A stretch of 64,000 nucleotides of DNA from JAFAGX01 sp963759875 (GTDB lineage: Bacteria; Acidobacteriota; Terriglobia; Terriglobales; Acidobacteriaceae): NCBI GenBank assembly GCA_963759875.1, contig CAVXBB010000006.1:1-64000 (forward strand), written 5' to 3'. Both the position numbers and the translations under genes were made by a program. Shown piece after piece: positions 45,387-55,072 of the stretch (position 1 is the first letter of the stretch; each line of letters begins with the position of its first letter). The notes beneath the pieces are model-generated. The model was not told where the DNA came from. It was given only the letters and a program-made list of their open reading frames with translations, and did no database searches.

Positions 45387-47324
45387 TCATTCTATCGCAA
45401 GCACCGCAATTTCAGGAGTGATGCCCTTGAAGTTGGGGTGCAATTCGGATACTCGCGAAGCCGGAGTTCCAGCGACAGGTTGTTGGTTCGTCAGGAGAGT
45501 TTTGCCACCGCTACTGGCGATCACGAACAGCTGCTTATTTTCGACAAGACGCTCGAGACGGGCAAGATCGACATCTTTAACCAGAAGATACACCCGTTCC
45601 GGGCCAACCCAGAGATCCTTGAAACGAGTATTGTCGATAAAAACATCCGGCACGCCGGGAGCATACGCGCCATATTCCAGGTTCATGAAGCGACCATTCA
45701 GCAGCAATGCTGAACGATTTGTGTAGAAGAAAACAGAGGAAAAATCGTAGTAGTGATGATTGATAACCAGTGTTCCAGGAGGGGATTTATCGAGCGCTTC
45801 GGCCAGCGACCGAGAAGACAGATATGGGTCAAACGTTACCATAGCTAATCTTGCCGCATGCAAAAAGAGCACCATCATCAAAGTTGCAGCGATCATGGCC
45901 CGCTTACTATTCGTTGTGATGGTCCCGATTGCACCGACACAAAAAGCCACTGCGGCAAATGCGAGCGGAAGTCGCAAATAAGCGAACGCTGGGAGGGTCA
46001 GATCTTTCATATGCCCCAGAGACAGCTTGTACGCATCAGGGTGCTGTATTAACGCGGAGTAGATATCGTTTTCAGCGGGAAATCTCCAACTCAGCAGCAG
46101 GATCACAACCACCGCAATCGCTGCGGCTGCCGCAGCCAGCGAAAGCACGCGAGTTCCTCGCTTAATCCATTGCCCGTTCGTCGCGATAGCCGAACCGAGC
46201 AGTAACCCCAGGGCCGGGTAAGCCGGCATGGAATAGTATTCCTGCGTCGTTGAGAACGTAAAAAAAATCAGGACAAAACCCGCCCAGCAAAGTGCCAGCA
46301 GGCGTGTACGGCCGGCACGATCGGTTGGCTTAAACGACAATTTTGCGACGGCTGGCAGGTATACGCTCCAGGGAAATAGCCAAAGCAGGTGAAACAGCCA
46401 AAAATAAAGCCGCGGTACGGTGTCATAATCCCGCGGATAGCGAAGATTCAGAAATCGTAGAAGTTGTTCATTAATGAAGAAGAACCAGAAGAATCCGTGG
46501 TACTGGCCGGAGCCGCTGTGCAGCGTGAAAGCGAAATAAGGCGGATTCCGCAAAGTTGCAAGAACGTGCCAGGGAGCAGCGACGGCGAGGACGATAATCG
46601 CGCCGTTGAACGGATGCAGTCGTTTCCAGGTAGCCCTGGAGAAGAGTTGGTGTGTGGCATACAAATAAATCAGGCCAGCTGCAAGGGGAAAGACTACCGC
46701 AACCAAGCTCTTCAACAGCAATCCCAACCCCAGATTCAGTGCAAATATCGCCGCCCAAAGTCTAGGATGTGCTTCTTCCTCGTCCAGTGCGCGTAAAAAG
46801 GCCCACATTGCCACGGCGACGGTGAGGGTGAGCATCACATCGGGAATGAGGATTCGAGTGAAGAGAAATAACCCGACGCAGGTGGCCATGCAGAGACCGG
46901 CATAGAGGCCAGCACGGCGTCCAAAGGCCCAGATTCCAAACACGGCAGTCACCCAGCACAGGGCAATCGCCGATAACGCAATGGGAACGCGGGCCGCCCA
47001 GTCGTGGACTCCGAAGACACGGTAAGAGCTGGCAATCAGCCAATAAACCAGTGGAGCTTTTTCGAGGTAAACAACGCCGTCTAGACGAGCCGTGACCCAG
47101 TCGCCGGACGTGAGCATGTTGCGCGCGATCTGCGCCTGCACAGCGTCAACGTCGTCCATTAGCGAAGGGGGAGAAATTATGCAGCCCAGATAGACCGCGG
47201 CCGCAACTAGCAGGACTGCTAAATATACGTGCCAGTTTTTTCCTGGACCAGTTCCCTCGAGGGGGCGGACGCTATCTGAATCCGCCACTTTTTCATCCAG
47301 AGAAACAGGACCATTAATCCCCAT
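45387..47324 (-). CDS. GT39-family membrane glycosyltransferase (ArnT/PMT-like)
   Basis: An inner-membrane GT-C glycosyltransferase of 645 residues using a lipid-linked sugar donor. The family start is a cytoplasmic head, then helix WHVYLAVLLVAAAVYLGCII and the first external loop MDDVDAVQAQIARNMLTSGDWVTARLDGVVYLEKAPLVYWL, with the Asp-rich active-site position. About ten more helices lie to residue 490, followed by a periplasmic C-terminal domain (SLAEALDKSPPGTLVINHHYYDFSSVF). Transfers to lipid A, protein or glycan are known in this clan. The 5' end overlaps asnB by 106 bases in a different frame, or 70 if a GTG at 47288 is used. Probably same operon as asnB. Confidence 0.86.
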   Translation of the reverse strand: MGINGPVSLDEKVADSDSVRPLEGTGPGKNWHVYLAVLLVAAAVYLGCIISPPSLMDDVDAVQAQIARNMLTSGDWVTARLDGVVYLEKAPLVYWLIASSYRVFGVHDWAARVPIALSAIALCWVTAVFGIWAFGRRAGLYAGLCMATCVGLFLFTRILIPDVMLTLTVAVAMWAFLRALDEEEAHPRLWAAIFALNLGLGLLLKSLVAVVFPLAAGLIYLYATHQLFSRATWKRLHPFNGAIIVLAVAAPWHVLATLRNPPYFAFTLHSGSGQYHGFFWFFFINEQLLRFLNLRYPRDYDTVPRLYFWLFHLLWLFPWSVYLPAVAKLSFKPTDRAGRTRLLALCWAGFVLIFFTFSTTQEYYSMPAYPALGLLLGSAIATNGQWIKRGTRVLSLAAAAAAIAVVVILLLSWRFPAENDIYSALIQHPDAYKLSLGHMKDLTLPAFAYLRLPLAFAAVAFCVGAIGTITTNSKRAMIAATLMMVLFLHAARLAMVTFDPYLSSRSLAEALDKSPPGTLVINHHYYDFSSVFFYTNRSALLLNGRFMNLEYGAYAPGVPDVFIDNTRFKDLWVGPERVYLLVKDVDLARLERLVENKQLFVIASSGGKTLLTNQQPVAGTPASRVSELHPNFKGITPEIAVLAIE

Positions 47325-49135
47325 AGGTGGTATCCAATATTTACACGCCTTTCCAAGTGCCGCTGCAAGTAGCTATTAATCACGCCAGGGCAGAACAGGC
47401 CGGAATATTCAGAAGCGCCCGCTGTCACCGTTTCGACCAGCAGAGAACGGAGTGGCCCACGCAACCAGTCATGGGCGGGAATATCGAAGCCGATTTTCTT
47501 GCGGTTGAGAATGGAATCCGGCAGCTTGCCTTTCATCAGCTCCTTTAACAGGACCTTCTGCCGCGAGCCGCGGGTTTTCAAAGATGCAGGTAGTGTTGCG
47601 CTGAATTCGACAATCCGATGATCCAAAAACGGCGGCCGAACTTCGAGAGAATGAGCCATGCTCATGCGGTCGGTCTTGGCGAGAATGTCGTCCGGTAGAA
47701 AGTATTTTTGATCAAACCAGAGATAAGGAGAAAGATCGTCGCCGATACGAATCAAGCTCCGCAGTTCACGTAATGTACGGTGCAGTGCACTCGGTATGCG
47801 GTGTTCCACCAGGCGATGCTTTTCTGAATCCGAAAAAGTTCCATTCCAATGCACGTGCGCCCGATCCGCGCTCATCAAAGAACCTTCGAGAAAACGGGTC
47901 GCTTTGTATTCAAACCCAATCTTCTCGTCGGAAACCGGCCAATGCCGCAGGGCATTCAATCCAAATCGGATCGCCGGACGCGGTAACCAGCGCGCGAAAC
48001 GCGCAAGTTGGTTGGCACGGTGAGTCAAATAGCCTGCAAAGATCTCGTCAGCACCTTCCCCGCTAAGACTCACGGTCGTTCTTGTCTTGCTCAACTTGGA
48101 CAAAAACCACACCGGAAGTGCGCCGGCATCGGCACTGGGTTCGTCCGAGTAGTAGGCGAACTCTTCGATCGCGCCTTCGAGATCAACCTCAGGATTGAGG
48201 TCTAGCTGCTCATGCTCGGTATCGTAATGCTTCGCAACTTGCTGGACGTAATCACTCTCGTCGAAGCTACGCCCACGAAACGAGATCGCAAAGGTCTTAA
48301 TCCGTGAACTGGACTCAGTCGCTGCATAGTGCAAGATTGTCGAAGAATCTATACCGCCGCTGAGCCACATCCCCAACGGGACATCGGAGATGAGATGTTC
48401 GCGAATCGATTGCCGGAGCAGGTGGTCCAATTGTTCTTTGGCGTCCTCTAAGCTGCGCTCGCGTGGAACCGGAACTGGCAGAGTCCAATACGCGTCCTGT
48501 GACATCCGACCATCTCGCCATTCGAGAAACTGTCCAGGAGGCAGCTTTTCAACCCCTTCGATTAGCGTCCACGGACTGGGCACATAGTTCATCGAAAGGT
48601 AGCAATCCAGCCCTTCGAGGTTCAACCTGCGGTCAATTTCAGGATGAACGAAAATTGACTTCAGCTCTGAACCGAAGAATAGATCTTCCCCATTTCGGGC
48701 GAAGAACAGCGGCTTGATGCCCATGCGATCACGGGCGAGCACCAGACGGCGATCCAATTCTGTCCACAGCGCAATGCCGAACATGCCGCGCAATCGCGCA
48801 AAGCAGTCTGTGTCCCACTCCAGAAAGCCATGCAGCACAGTTTCCGTATCGCAGTGAGACGAAAAGCGGTGCCCGCGCTTCTCCAGTTCGGCTCGCAGTT
48901 CGAGGTGATTGTAGATTTCGCCGTTGAAGACGATTGTGGTGCCAGCCGCAGTGATCGGCTGATCCCCTCCGCCAAGGTCGATGATCTTCAGGCGGGTCGC
49001 GCCCAAGGAAACGGTTCTTGATTCGAAGACACCTTGCTGGTCCGGCCCGCGATGGATCAGCGTGGCCGTCGCGCTCCGGATGCGCTCAGGATTAGGAGTC
49101 CAATGTTTATGTGTAAAACCGGTTATGCCACACAA
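47219..49135 (-). CDS. asnB: Glutamine-hydrolysing asparagine synthase-like amidotransferase
   Basis: AsnB-family enzyme of 638 residues. The catalytic N-terminal Cys is at position 2 (MCGITGFTHKHW), with RGPDQQGVFESRTVSLGATRLKIIDL and GEIYNHLELR completing the glutaminase domain (1-190). The ATP-pyrophosphatase domain has the PP motif LSGGIDSSTIL (about 259-269), the SLSGEGADEIFAGY stretch (about 352-365) and KTDRMSMAHSLEVRPPFLDH (about 484-503). The C-terminus YHLWGLMVLFLWMKKW is also typical, so the overlap with the GT39 start is real. In glycan clusters such enzymes amidate sugar acids, for example in O-antigen or teichuronic acid synthesis; that role here is inference. Confidence 0.9.
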   Translation of the reverse strand: MCGITGFTHKHWTPNPERIRSATATLIHRGPDQQGVFESRTVSLGATRLKIIDLGGGDQPITAAGTTIVFNGEIYNHLELRAELEKRGHRFSSHCDTETVLHGFLEWDTDCFARLRGMFGIALWTELDRRLVLARDRMGIKPLFFARNGEDLFFGSELKSIFVHPEIDRRLNLEGLDCYLSMNYVPSPWTLIEGVEKLPPGQFLEWRDGRMSQDAYWTLPVPVPRERSLEDAKEQLDHLLRQSIREHLISDVPLGMWLSGGIDSSTILHYAATESSSRIKTFAISFRGRSFDESDYVQQVAKHYDTEHEQLDLNPEVDLEGAIEEFAYYSDEPSADAGALPVWFLSKLSKTRTTVSLSGEGADEIFAGYLTHRANQLARFARWLPRPAIRFGLNALRHWPVSDEKIGFEYKATRFLEGSLMSADRAHVHWNGTFSDSEKHRLVEHRIPSALHRTLRELRSLIRIGDDLSPYLWFDQKYFLPDDILAKTDRMSMAHSLEVRPPFLDHRIVEFSATLPASLKTRGSRQKVLLKELMKGKLPDSILNRKKIGFDIPAHDWLRGPLRSLLVETVTAGASEYSGLFCPGVINSYLQRHLERRVNIGYHLWGLMVLFLWMKKWRIQIASAPSRELVQEKTGTYI

Positions 49136-49283
49136 TGTGGTACACGTCTCCGAAAGCGAGGGCTCCAGGAAACCAGGGATTCTCGCTGCATCACCTAGTA
49201 CGAATGGTACTGATTCTTCCTATTATCCACTATTTAGGAGTCAGATGCTCAGTTTCTTCAGAATGTCGCACGAGAATGCGAGC

Positions 49284-51215
49284 CTAGTCCGCATGCGCGG
49301 TGCTCGGAGCCGAAATCGCGGTCTCGGTTCCTGAGAGCGTAGCCCAGCCACGGCGTGACAGATCCCAAAAAATCAAATACCCGGCCACTCCCGAGAGCAG
49401 CAACAGCAATACTCCCCACACCCACTGCTGGAAGACTAGCTTGCCGATGCCAAACAGGCATCCGTAAACCAGAATCACGCCCATGACCCAATCAAAAGCA
49501 TTGCTGCGGAAGTCTCGCACTTGCGGCAATTCTGGCGCCAACATAGCCACGTGCTTCCATCCGTATACGCTGGGATGAACACGCCGGTAAAACGCCACAA
49601 GCGTCTGCGCAGATTCCGGTCGGGTGGCAAACGTTGTGACGATCCAAACCAAAGTCGTCACGCCTCCAGTGATCAAGGCGGTTTTCGCGTATACGACAGC
49701 ACTGTTGCCCACAAAGTGCACGTTGTGAAGCGCAAGCGTCATCGCCGCCGCAGCGATCATCGCCGAGATTTCACTCCAGGCGTTAATTCTCCACCAGTAC
49801 CAGCGCAGGATATAGACCGCACCGGTGCCGAACCCGATGTTCAGAACCAGGTCCCATCCCTGCTTGATGGAAGTCAGTTGCATGGCGGTATAACCGCTTG
49901 CGAGCACAAGCAAAACAGTAAAAACTTTGCTGATCAGCACATAATGCTTTTCGGTTGAATTCCGCACCAGAAAGCGCTTGTAGAGATCGTTTACAAGGTA
50001 TGAACAACCCCAGTTAAGTTGCGTTCCGACAGTGGACATGAAGGCAGCCAGAAAAGCCGCGACCATGAGCCCACGAAGAGCAGGGGGAAGGTAATCGCGA
50101 AGGACCATGACATAGCCTTGCTCAGGGTTCTGTGCAAAGGCGGCGCTGGGATGAATCCCGCCGCTAGGCGAATAGACCGCTATAGCCACAAGTCCTGTGA
50201 CAATCCACGGCCAAGGGCGCAAGGCATAATGCGCAATGTTGAACCACAACGTAGCGCCAAGCGAATTCTTTTCGTCTTTAGCGCTGAACATGCGCTGTGC
50301 CACATAACCACCGCCGCCGGGCTCAGCACCGGGATACCAGGCGAGCCACCATTGCATGCAGAGGTAAACAAAGAACGTCAACACCGGAAGAGTCCAGAGC
50401 GCGTTACTCATTAAACCGAGGTGGAAGTCGGGCAAGAAGGCCAGTGGATCGCTCGTTTGGACGCCAGTCTGCCGGACGCTGTTTTCGACGGTCTGCAGAT
50501 GAGCCTGTAGCGCAGCCATGCCACCAAGCTTTGCCACCGCCACCCAGGCCAGCGCGATGATCATCGCCATCTTCAATACGAATTGAAACAGATCAGTAAC
50601 CAGAACGCCCCACAAACCTCCGATAAATGTATACAGACCCGTGAATGGAATGATGATCAGAATGCAGATCAAAAGCGATGTAGTGTGCGGATTTCCCAGC
50701 GTGTACTGAAAACCACCAAACCGCACGATGCGAGCTTCGGCGATCGCCGGCCCTAGCAGAACGGTGATGATATTGATCATTGCTTGAGTTACCCAGCCTA
50801 GAATGAAGCAGTTCATGAAAAGGCCGAGATAAATGGCTTTGAATCCCCGCAAAAACGCGGCGGGTTTGCCCGCGTAGCGGATTTCGACGAACTGGACATC
50901 GGTTACTATCTCGGCGCGACGCCAGTAGCGGGCGAAAAAGAATACTGTCAACATACCGCCGACGCACAAACCCCACCAGATCCAGTTGCCCGCAATCCCT
51001 GACTTTGCAACCAGACCGCAAACCAGCAGAGGAGTGTCGGCCGCGAACGTTGTCGCAACCATGGAAGTGCCGGCGAGCCACCAGGAAACGTCACGGCCGG
51101 AAATAAAAAATTCCTCCGTGTTGCCGCTGGCGCGGCGACGGTAATAAATGCTGATCAGCAGGTTGATCAGAAGATAGCCGACAATTACAAGCCAATCCGT
51201 CGAAGTAAGAGGCAT
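49284..51215 (-). CDS. Sodium:solute symporter (SSS) family transporter
   Basis: A 643-residue polytopic membrane protein with about 13 helices, SSS family. Visible family stretches are DWLVIVGYLLINLLISIYYRRRASGNTEEFFISGRDVSWWLAGTSMVATTFAADTPLLVCG (residues about 7-67), LYTFIGGLWGVLVTDLFQFVLKMAMIIALAW (about 185-215) and FMSTVGTQLNWGCSYLVNDLYKRF (about 390-413; the usual STxDS sodium motif is STVGTQLNWG). Substrates in this clan are sugars, amino acids or vitamins; the sequence does not decide. It follows asnB on the same strand with a 148-base gap and may belong to the glycan cluster only by position. Confidence 0.88.
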   Translation of the reverse strand: MPLTSTDWLVIVGYLLINLLISIYYRRRASGNTEEFFISGRDVSWWLAGTSMVATTFAADTPLLVCGLVAKSGIAGNWIWWGLCVGGMLTVFFFARYWRRAEIVTDVQFVEIRYAGKPAAFLRGFKAIYLGLFMNCFILGWVTQAMINIITVLLGPAIAEARIVRFGGFQYTLGNPHTTSLLICILIIIPFTGLYTFIGGLWGVLVTDLFQFVLKMAMIIALAWVAVAKLGGMAALQAHLQTVENSVRQTGVQTSDPLAFLPDFHLGLMSNALWTLPVLTFFVYLCMQWWLAWYPGAEPGGGGYVAQRMFSAKDEKNSLGATLWFNIAHYALRPWPWIVTGLVAIAVYSPSGGIHPSAAFAQNPEQGYVMVLRDYLPPALRGLMVAAFLAAFMSTVGTQLNWGCSYLVNDLYKRFLVRNSTEKHYVLISKVFTVLLVLASGYTAMQLTSIKQGWDLVLNIGFGTGAVYILRWYWWRINAWSEISAMIAAAAMTLALHNVHFVGNSAVVYAKTALITGGVTTLVWIVTTFATRPESAQTLVAFYRRVHPSVYGWKHVAMLAPELPQVRDFRSNAFDWVMGVILVYGCLFGIGKLVFQQWVWGVLLLLLSGVAGYLIFWDLSRRGWATLSGTETAISAPSTAHAD

Positions 51216-51403
51216 CAGTTCACTTTATTGATTACGCCGAGGACACGAACTTGCCGCGTCGGCTAGAAAAGGATGTTAACAGCTGTAATGCCCGCAAAAG
51301 TAGTACTTTGCTGATCGCGCGGGCCAGAACGCGATTAGCGCAGAGGATGGTTCGACGGTGCGATTCGAAAGGATTTTGCGGATGGTTCAGCTTATGTGTT
51401 CAA

Positions 51404-51751
51404 TCAGTGACGTCGTTCAGTTTCACGCAAAACTGTGGCAACATTTCGGCCGCTTATGGTGAACCCCTGTTCGATCTGCCCGGTCACGGCGATCTTCGCG
51501 CCAGAAGCGGGAACACCATAATGCCCGGCGAGGACCCACATGCTTCCTGTCCTATCGTCCAGGAGAAACGCTCCGCGGCCCATGGCGCCATAGGAATCAA
51601 CGACCCGGCCGGCAATTGTTATCTCCCTACCCATATAGCGACCGGGGTCACGGTTGACCTTGGCGATACTCTCACGCGGTGGACATCCAGCAAGCAGCAA
51701 AATTCCGGTCGCGAGAACGATAATAGAAAAAAATTTGGCGTGTGTTTTCAC
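51404..51751 (-). CDS. Small lipoprotein with OB-like domain
   Basis: A 115-residue exported lipoprotein. The signal peptide MKTHAKFFSIIVLATGILLLAGC has a lipobox LLAGC with Cys 23. The body, PGRYMGREITIAGRVVDSYGAMGRGAFLLDDRTGSMWVL, has the repeating beta pattern of OB-fold stress proteins (BOF/YgiW-like) with GxVxDxYGxMGxGAFLLDDxTG. No known partner. The 188-base gap to the downstream symporter has no gene. Confidence 0.75.
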   Translation of the reverse strand: MKTHAKFFSIIVLATGILLLAGCPPRESIAKVNRDPGRYMGREITIAGRVVDSYGAMGRGAFLLDDRTGSMWVLAGHYGVPASGAKIAVTGQIEQGFTISGRNVATVLRETERRH

Positions 51752-51893
51752 AGGCTGATTCCTCCGCTAAATCAAATAATCGCAATAGAAATAACCCGAA
51801 ACGGCATACCAAGTTGCAGCCTTGCAAAGAGTTTCTGATGCAGACAGCGGCTCGAACGTTCGTGAGAGTTGCTGGAGCCGGGGGCCTTAGAAT

Positions 51894-52382
51894 ATGTCTA
51901 CGGACATGAACATGACTGGAGTAGCGGAAATTCAGCGGCTTTTCTCTTATGACGACTGGGCAAATCGCGAAGTTTTGGCATCGTTAAGCAAATTGGAGGT
52001 CCCGCCCCCGCGCTCGGTGGGACTCCTGGCGCACATCGTCTCCGCCGAGAGGCTATGGCTCGAGCGCCTTCGTTCTCAGCAGCAGACTCATCCCGTGTGG
52101 CCGATTTTGACCTTGTCGCAGTGCAAAGTAGAAGTTACGGAAACTTCCCGCCTCTGGAAGGACTACCTGGCGGCAATGACTGAAGACGGCCTCTCCGATT
52201 CCGTAAATTACAGGAACACGAAGGGCGAGAACTTCAGCAGCAAGACCGAGGACATTCTGATGCACGTTGTGCTGCACTCGGCTTACCACCGCGGGCAAAT
52301 TGCCGCCGATATGCGCGCCGCAGGCTTTACTCCTCCCTACACTGACTTCATTCATGCCGTGCGACAAGAGCTTGTGGAATAG
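51894..52382 (+). CDS. DinB-family (DUF664) metal-dependent four-helix protein
   Basis: A 162-residue DinB/YfiT-like four-helix bundle. The metal ligands are His in LLAHIVSAERLWLERL (about residue 47) and the HxxxH pair in ILMHVVLHSAYHRGQIAADMRAAG (about 124-133). Members are thiol transferases or maleylpyruvate isomerase-like enzymes; the substrate is unknown. Its 3' end overlaps the 3' end of the convergent GT87 gene by 35 bases, an unusually long tail-to-tail overlap. ATG 51894 is the first in frame. Confidence 0.87.
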   Translation: MSTDMNMTGVAEIQRLFSYDDWANREVLASLSKLEVPPPRSVGLLAHIVSAERLWLERLRSQQQTHPVWPILTLSQCKVEVTETSRLWKDYLAAMTEDGLSDSVNYRNTKGENFSSKTEDILMHVVLHSAYHRGQIAADMRAAGFTPPYTDFIHAVRQELVE

Positions 52383-53670
52383 GTTTTGTGAGGTCCAGCG
52401 AAAGCTCGCCCGCCAGAATCGCGAGTGTCGCGAGCGGAGGCACAGCAATTAACGTCAGCAGCGGAAGCTTCGCGAACGGCCGCAAGGCTGCGGGCGAAAG
52501 AAACATTGAGCAGATCGCGAGGATCGTGGCCGCAAGCCATTGCCAACCAAGACACGCGAAAGTCGCCTTTCCAAGTGCGCGCGGTAGCAGACCCGATATT
52601 CTTTTTCGTTCCAGCAGCAACAGCAGCAGGGGCGGGACAAGCAAAACCTGGTTGTAGACAGCAATAGGAACAATCGTAAGCGTCACGACTGCCGCCCAAG
52701 CGAAAATCCACCCGAAATTTGCTGACCCCGCCGAACGGGCCCGGTATCGAAAAGCTACAAATAGCGCCGCGGCACAGAGTGCAAGTGCCACGATCCACGA
52801 CAGGATCGATCCGAATAGAAATTGCAGAATTGATGGATCAGTGGCGTAGCTGTTGTACGCGTGGGCTGCGCCGAGGAACTCGGGAATCCAATGCGGGAGG
52901 AGCATTTCTGCGCCCGCTATTAAACCCGCAATCGTCAACATGAAACTCACCGCCAGACGTTTACGTTCCCGCCAACGCCCTGCCGTCCAACCAAGAAAAC
53001 ACAAGACGAACAAAGCGGAGAGCTGAGGTTTGATTGTCGACAGCGCGAGAAAGAACCCGCTTAAGACCAGCCATTCATGAGAAGCCGCGAGAGCCGCGAA
53101 CGCCAAGAGAATGGCAACCAGAGCGGCAAGGTTCTGCATATCGTATTCCAGCACCGCCGGATACGTGCTGATGGCTAGTATCATGCCGGACAGCACGAAT
53201 AGCGGTTTCGTTGGCAATCCCATGCAATACATCCATGCAGGTACGCTGGCGGCAATACCGAGCAACAACAACCAGGAAAACAGACTCTGCACCGCCGAAA
53301 ACGGCAAGGTTAGTGTTGGGCCGAGCAGAAATACCACGTATGCGGGATATGCAAACGCCACCTGATCAGTAGGATCGTTGGTTTTTTGCGGATCGATTTC
53401 ACGTCCGTAGAAACCCCGTTGAATTCCTCGTGTCACTTCCGCGCTGTATGGATCGCGATGATGAAGTAACAATTCGCGAGATCCAAACCATCTGGGATAT
53501 AAATCCGAGTTGTTGCCAATTGGAAGTCCTTTCAGTTGCGCAGCTACCGTATTCGCGGGCACCAGAATGCTGCCAGCCCAGCGCCAGGTACCGAAGCAAA
53601 CCGACAGGCAAGCCATCAGGATCCAGCACTCTCTACGCGACGGCAGCCGAGAATTCTGCATTTCAAACAC
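52348..53670 (-). CDS. GT87-family (DUF2029) membrane glycosyltransferase, copy 1
   Basis: A 440-residue polytopic GT-C type mannosyltransferase-like protein (GT87/DUF2029) with about ten helices. The conserved external loop is NNSDLYPRWFGSRELLLHHRDPYSAEVTRGIQRGFYGREIDPQ (about residues 53-96), followed by VAFAYPAYVVFLLGPTLTLPF. The acceptor is unknown; members of the family elongate lipid-linked mannans. The 3' end overlaps the DinB gene on the other strand. The 5' end overlaps the second copy by eight bases, so both were probably born by tandem duplication and are cotranscribed. Confidence 0.82.
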   Translation of the reverse strand: MFEMQNSRLPSRRECWILMACLSVCFGTWRWAGSILVPANTVAAQLKGLPIGNNSDLYPRWFGSRELLLHHRDPYSAEVTRGIQRGFYGREIDPQKTNDPTDQVAFAYPAYVVFLLGPTLTLPFSAVQSLFSWLLLLGIAASVPAWMYCMGLPTKPLFVLSGMILAISTYPAVLEYDMQNLAALVAILLAFAALAASHEWLVLSGFFLALSTIKPQLSALFVLCFLGWTAGRWRERKRLAVSFMLTIAGLIAGAEMLLPHWIPEFLGAAHAYNSYATDPSILQFLFGSILSWIVALALCAAALFVAFRYRARSAGSANFGWIFAWAAVVTLTIVPIAVYNQVLLVPPLLLLLLERKRISGLLPRALGKATFACLGWQWLAATILAICSMFLSPAALRPFAKLPLLTLIAVPPLATLAILAGELSLDLTKPIPQALVARHE

Positions 53671-54982
53671 TCACCGATTTTTCTATGCAATTGGGCTGCC
53701 TGGCGGCTTGTTCGGAAGCAGTTAATAGCGCGAGCAACGTGACAGGCCACAAGGCGAAAAAAGTGAGATCAGGAACATGGGCAGCGGCGCGAATCCTGAC
53801 AACGGAAAGCAGCACCGAAGCAATCGACAGCAACAGCGCCGAAATCCATTGCCAAATCTGGCATGCGAAAGCAGCTTTCATCATCGCTCGGCTGACAACC
53901 CCATGCTTGGAGCCTACAGAATGCCGACGGATGAGTAGGAGTAGTCCCGGAAGCAGCAGCAGGGCGTTATAGGCCGCCAATTTTGGAAGGATCACCAGCG
54001 TTGTCGCTCCTACAAGCGCGAGTGGCATTGCAAAATCCTCCGAACCGGCAACTGCATTTCGACGCTGCCAACATAGAACGCCGACCCAGGCAATCAATCC
54101 GATCGTCACGAAGAGCGCGAGTGGCCCGGGGAACAGAACCTGGATAATCGACAGATCGGTCCCGTATCCGGGATATGCGCGTACTGCCGAAACAAAATGC
54201 CAGATCCACCCAGCAGACAAGAACGCAGCCGCAATAACGAGTGCGCCCAAACTGACGCCGAAGGTCCACAGCAGTCGGCCTCGTTCCCTGATGTTTGCTG
54301 CAGCCCAAAGCAAAAGCCAGAGGACCACGAAACCAGAAGTGTCTGGCTTGATGGTGGAGAGTGCAAGAAGAACTCCAGCAAGCCACAATCGTCCGGCAAC
54401 CACCGCGGCAACCCCAGCGGCCAAGAAGAGAATGGCTATTGCAGCCAGATTTTGCTGAAAATATTCGTACATCGCGGGTGAACTGCTGGTCGCGAGCAAC
54501 ATGGCGCAGACCATCATCGGCCACCTCGCCCGCAATCGCACGACATAGATCCATAGCGGCACGCTCGCCGCCACGGCTGCCAGCAGAATCCAGCAGAAAA
54601 TCACTGCCACCCTGTGGAAGGGCAAAGCTATGGTCGGGGCTAGCAAGAAGACAACGTACAAAGGGTAAACAAAAGACTCTTCAGCTTTGGGATCGGAGGG
54701 ATTGGTTGGCTCCAACGGACGCCCGTAGAATCCGGTTTGAATCTCGCGGGTAACCTCGGGGCTGTACGGATCACGCCTATGCAGCAAAAGTTCCCGTGTA
54801 CCAAGCCACCGAGGATACAAATCAGAGTTGTTTCCGACAGGGCGACGGGCTGCGGAGATCACTGCTGCATTCACCGGTGCAAGAATGTGCAGGGCCCAAT
54901 TCCAAAATCCCCACGAAATTAGAACTGCCAAAACGACCCAACCCAAATCCCGAAAGCTCTGCCCCAGTTTCACCTCCAGCAT
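53663..54982 (-). CDS. GT87-family (DUF2029) membrane glycosyltransferase, copy 2
   Basis: Paralogue of the neighbouring copy (439 residues from ATG 54982). The matching loop is NNSDLYPRWLGTRELLLHRRDPYSPEVTREIQTGFYGRPLEP with FVYPLYVVFLLAPTIALPFHRV. About ten helices. The start at 54982 (MLEVKLGQSFRDLGWVVLAVLI) leaves a normal short head before helix 1; the longer frame upstream (to 55078) reads as noncoding. It is first in the tandem pair and divergent from the kelch gene, with 90 bases between the chosen starts. Confidence 0.8.
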   Translation of the reverse strand: MLEVKLGQSFRDLGWVVLAVLISWGFWNWALHILAPVNAAVISAARRPVGNNSDLYPRWLGTRELLLHRRDPYSPEVTREIQTGFYGRPLEPTNPSDPKAEESFVYPLYVVFLLAPTIALPFHRVAVIFCWILLAAVAASVPLWIYVVRLRARWPMMVCAMLLATSSSPAMYEYFQQNLAAIAILFLAAGVAAVVAGRLWLAGVLLALSTIKPDTSGFVVLWLLLWAAANIRERGRLLWTFGVSLGALVIAAAFLSAGWIWHFVSAVRAYPGYGTDLSIIQVLFPGPLALFVTIGLIAWVGVLCWQRRNAVAGSEDFAMPLALVGATTLVILPKLAAYNALLLLPGLLLLIRRHSVGSKHGVVSRAMMKAAFACQIWQWISALLLSIASVLLSVVRIRAAAHVPDLTFFALWPVTLLALLTASEQAARQPNCIEKSVSV

Positions 54983-55072
54983 TTTACCGTCGGGACAGCA
55001 GTAGGAACTCTGACTTTTCTGATGAGGCGTGCTTTGATCATTGCCATAGAATGCGTGATATTCTGCGACTTC

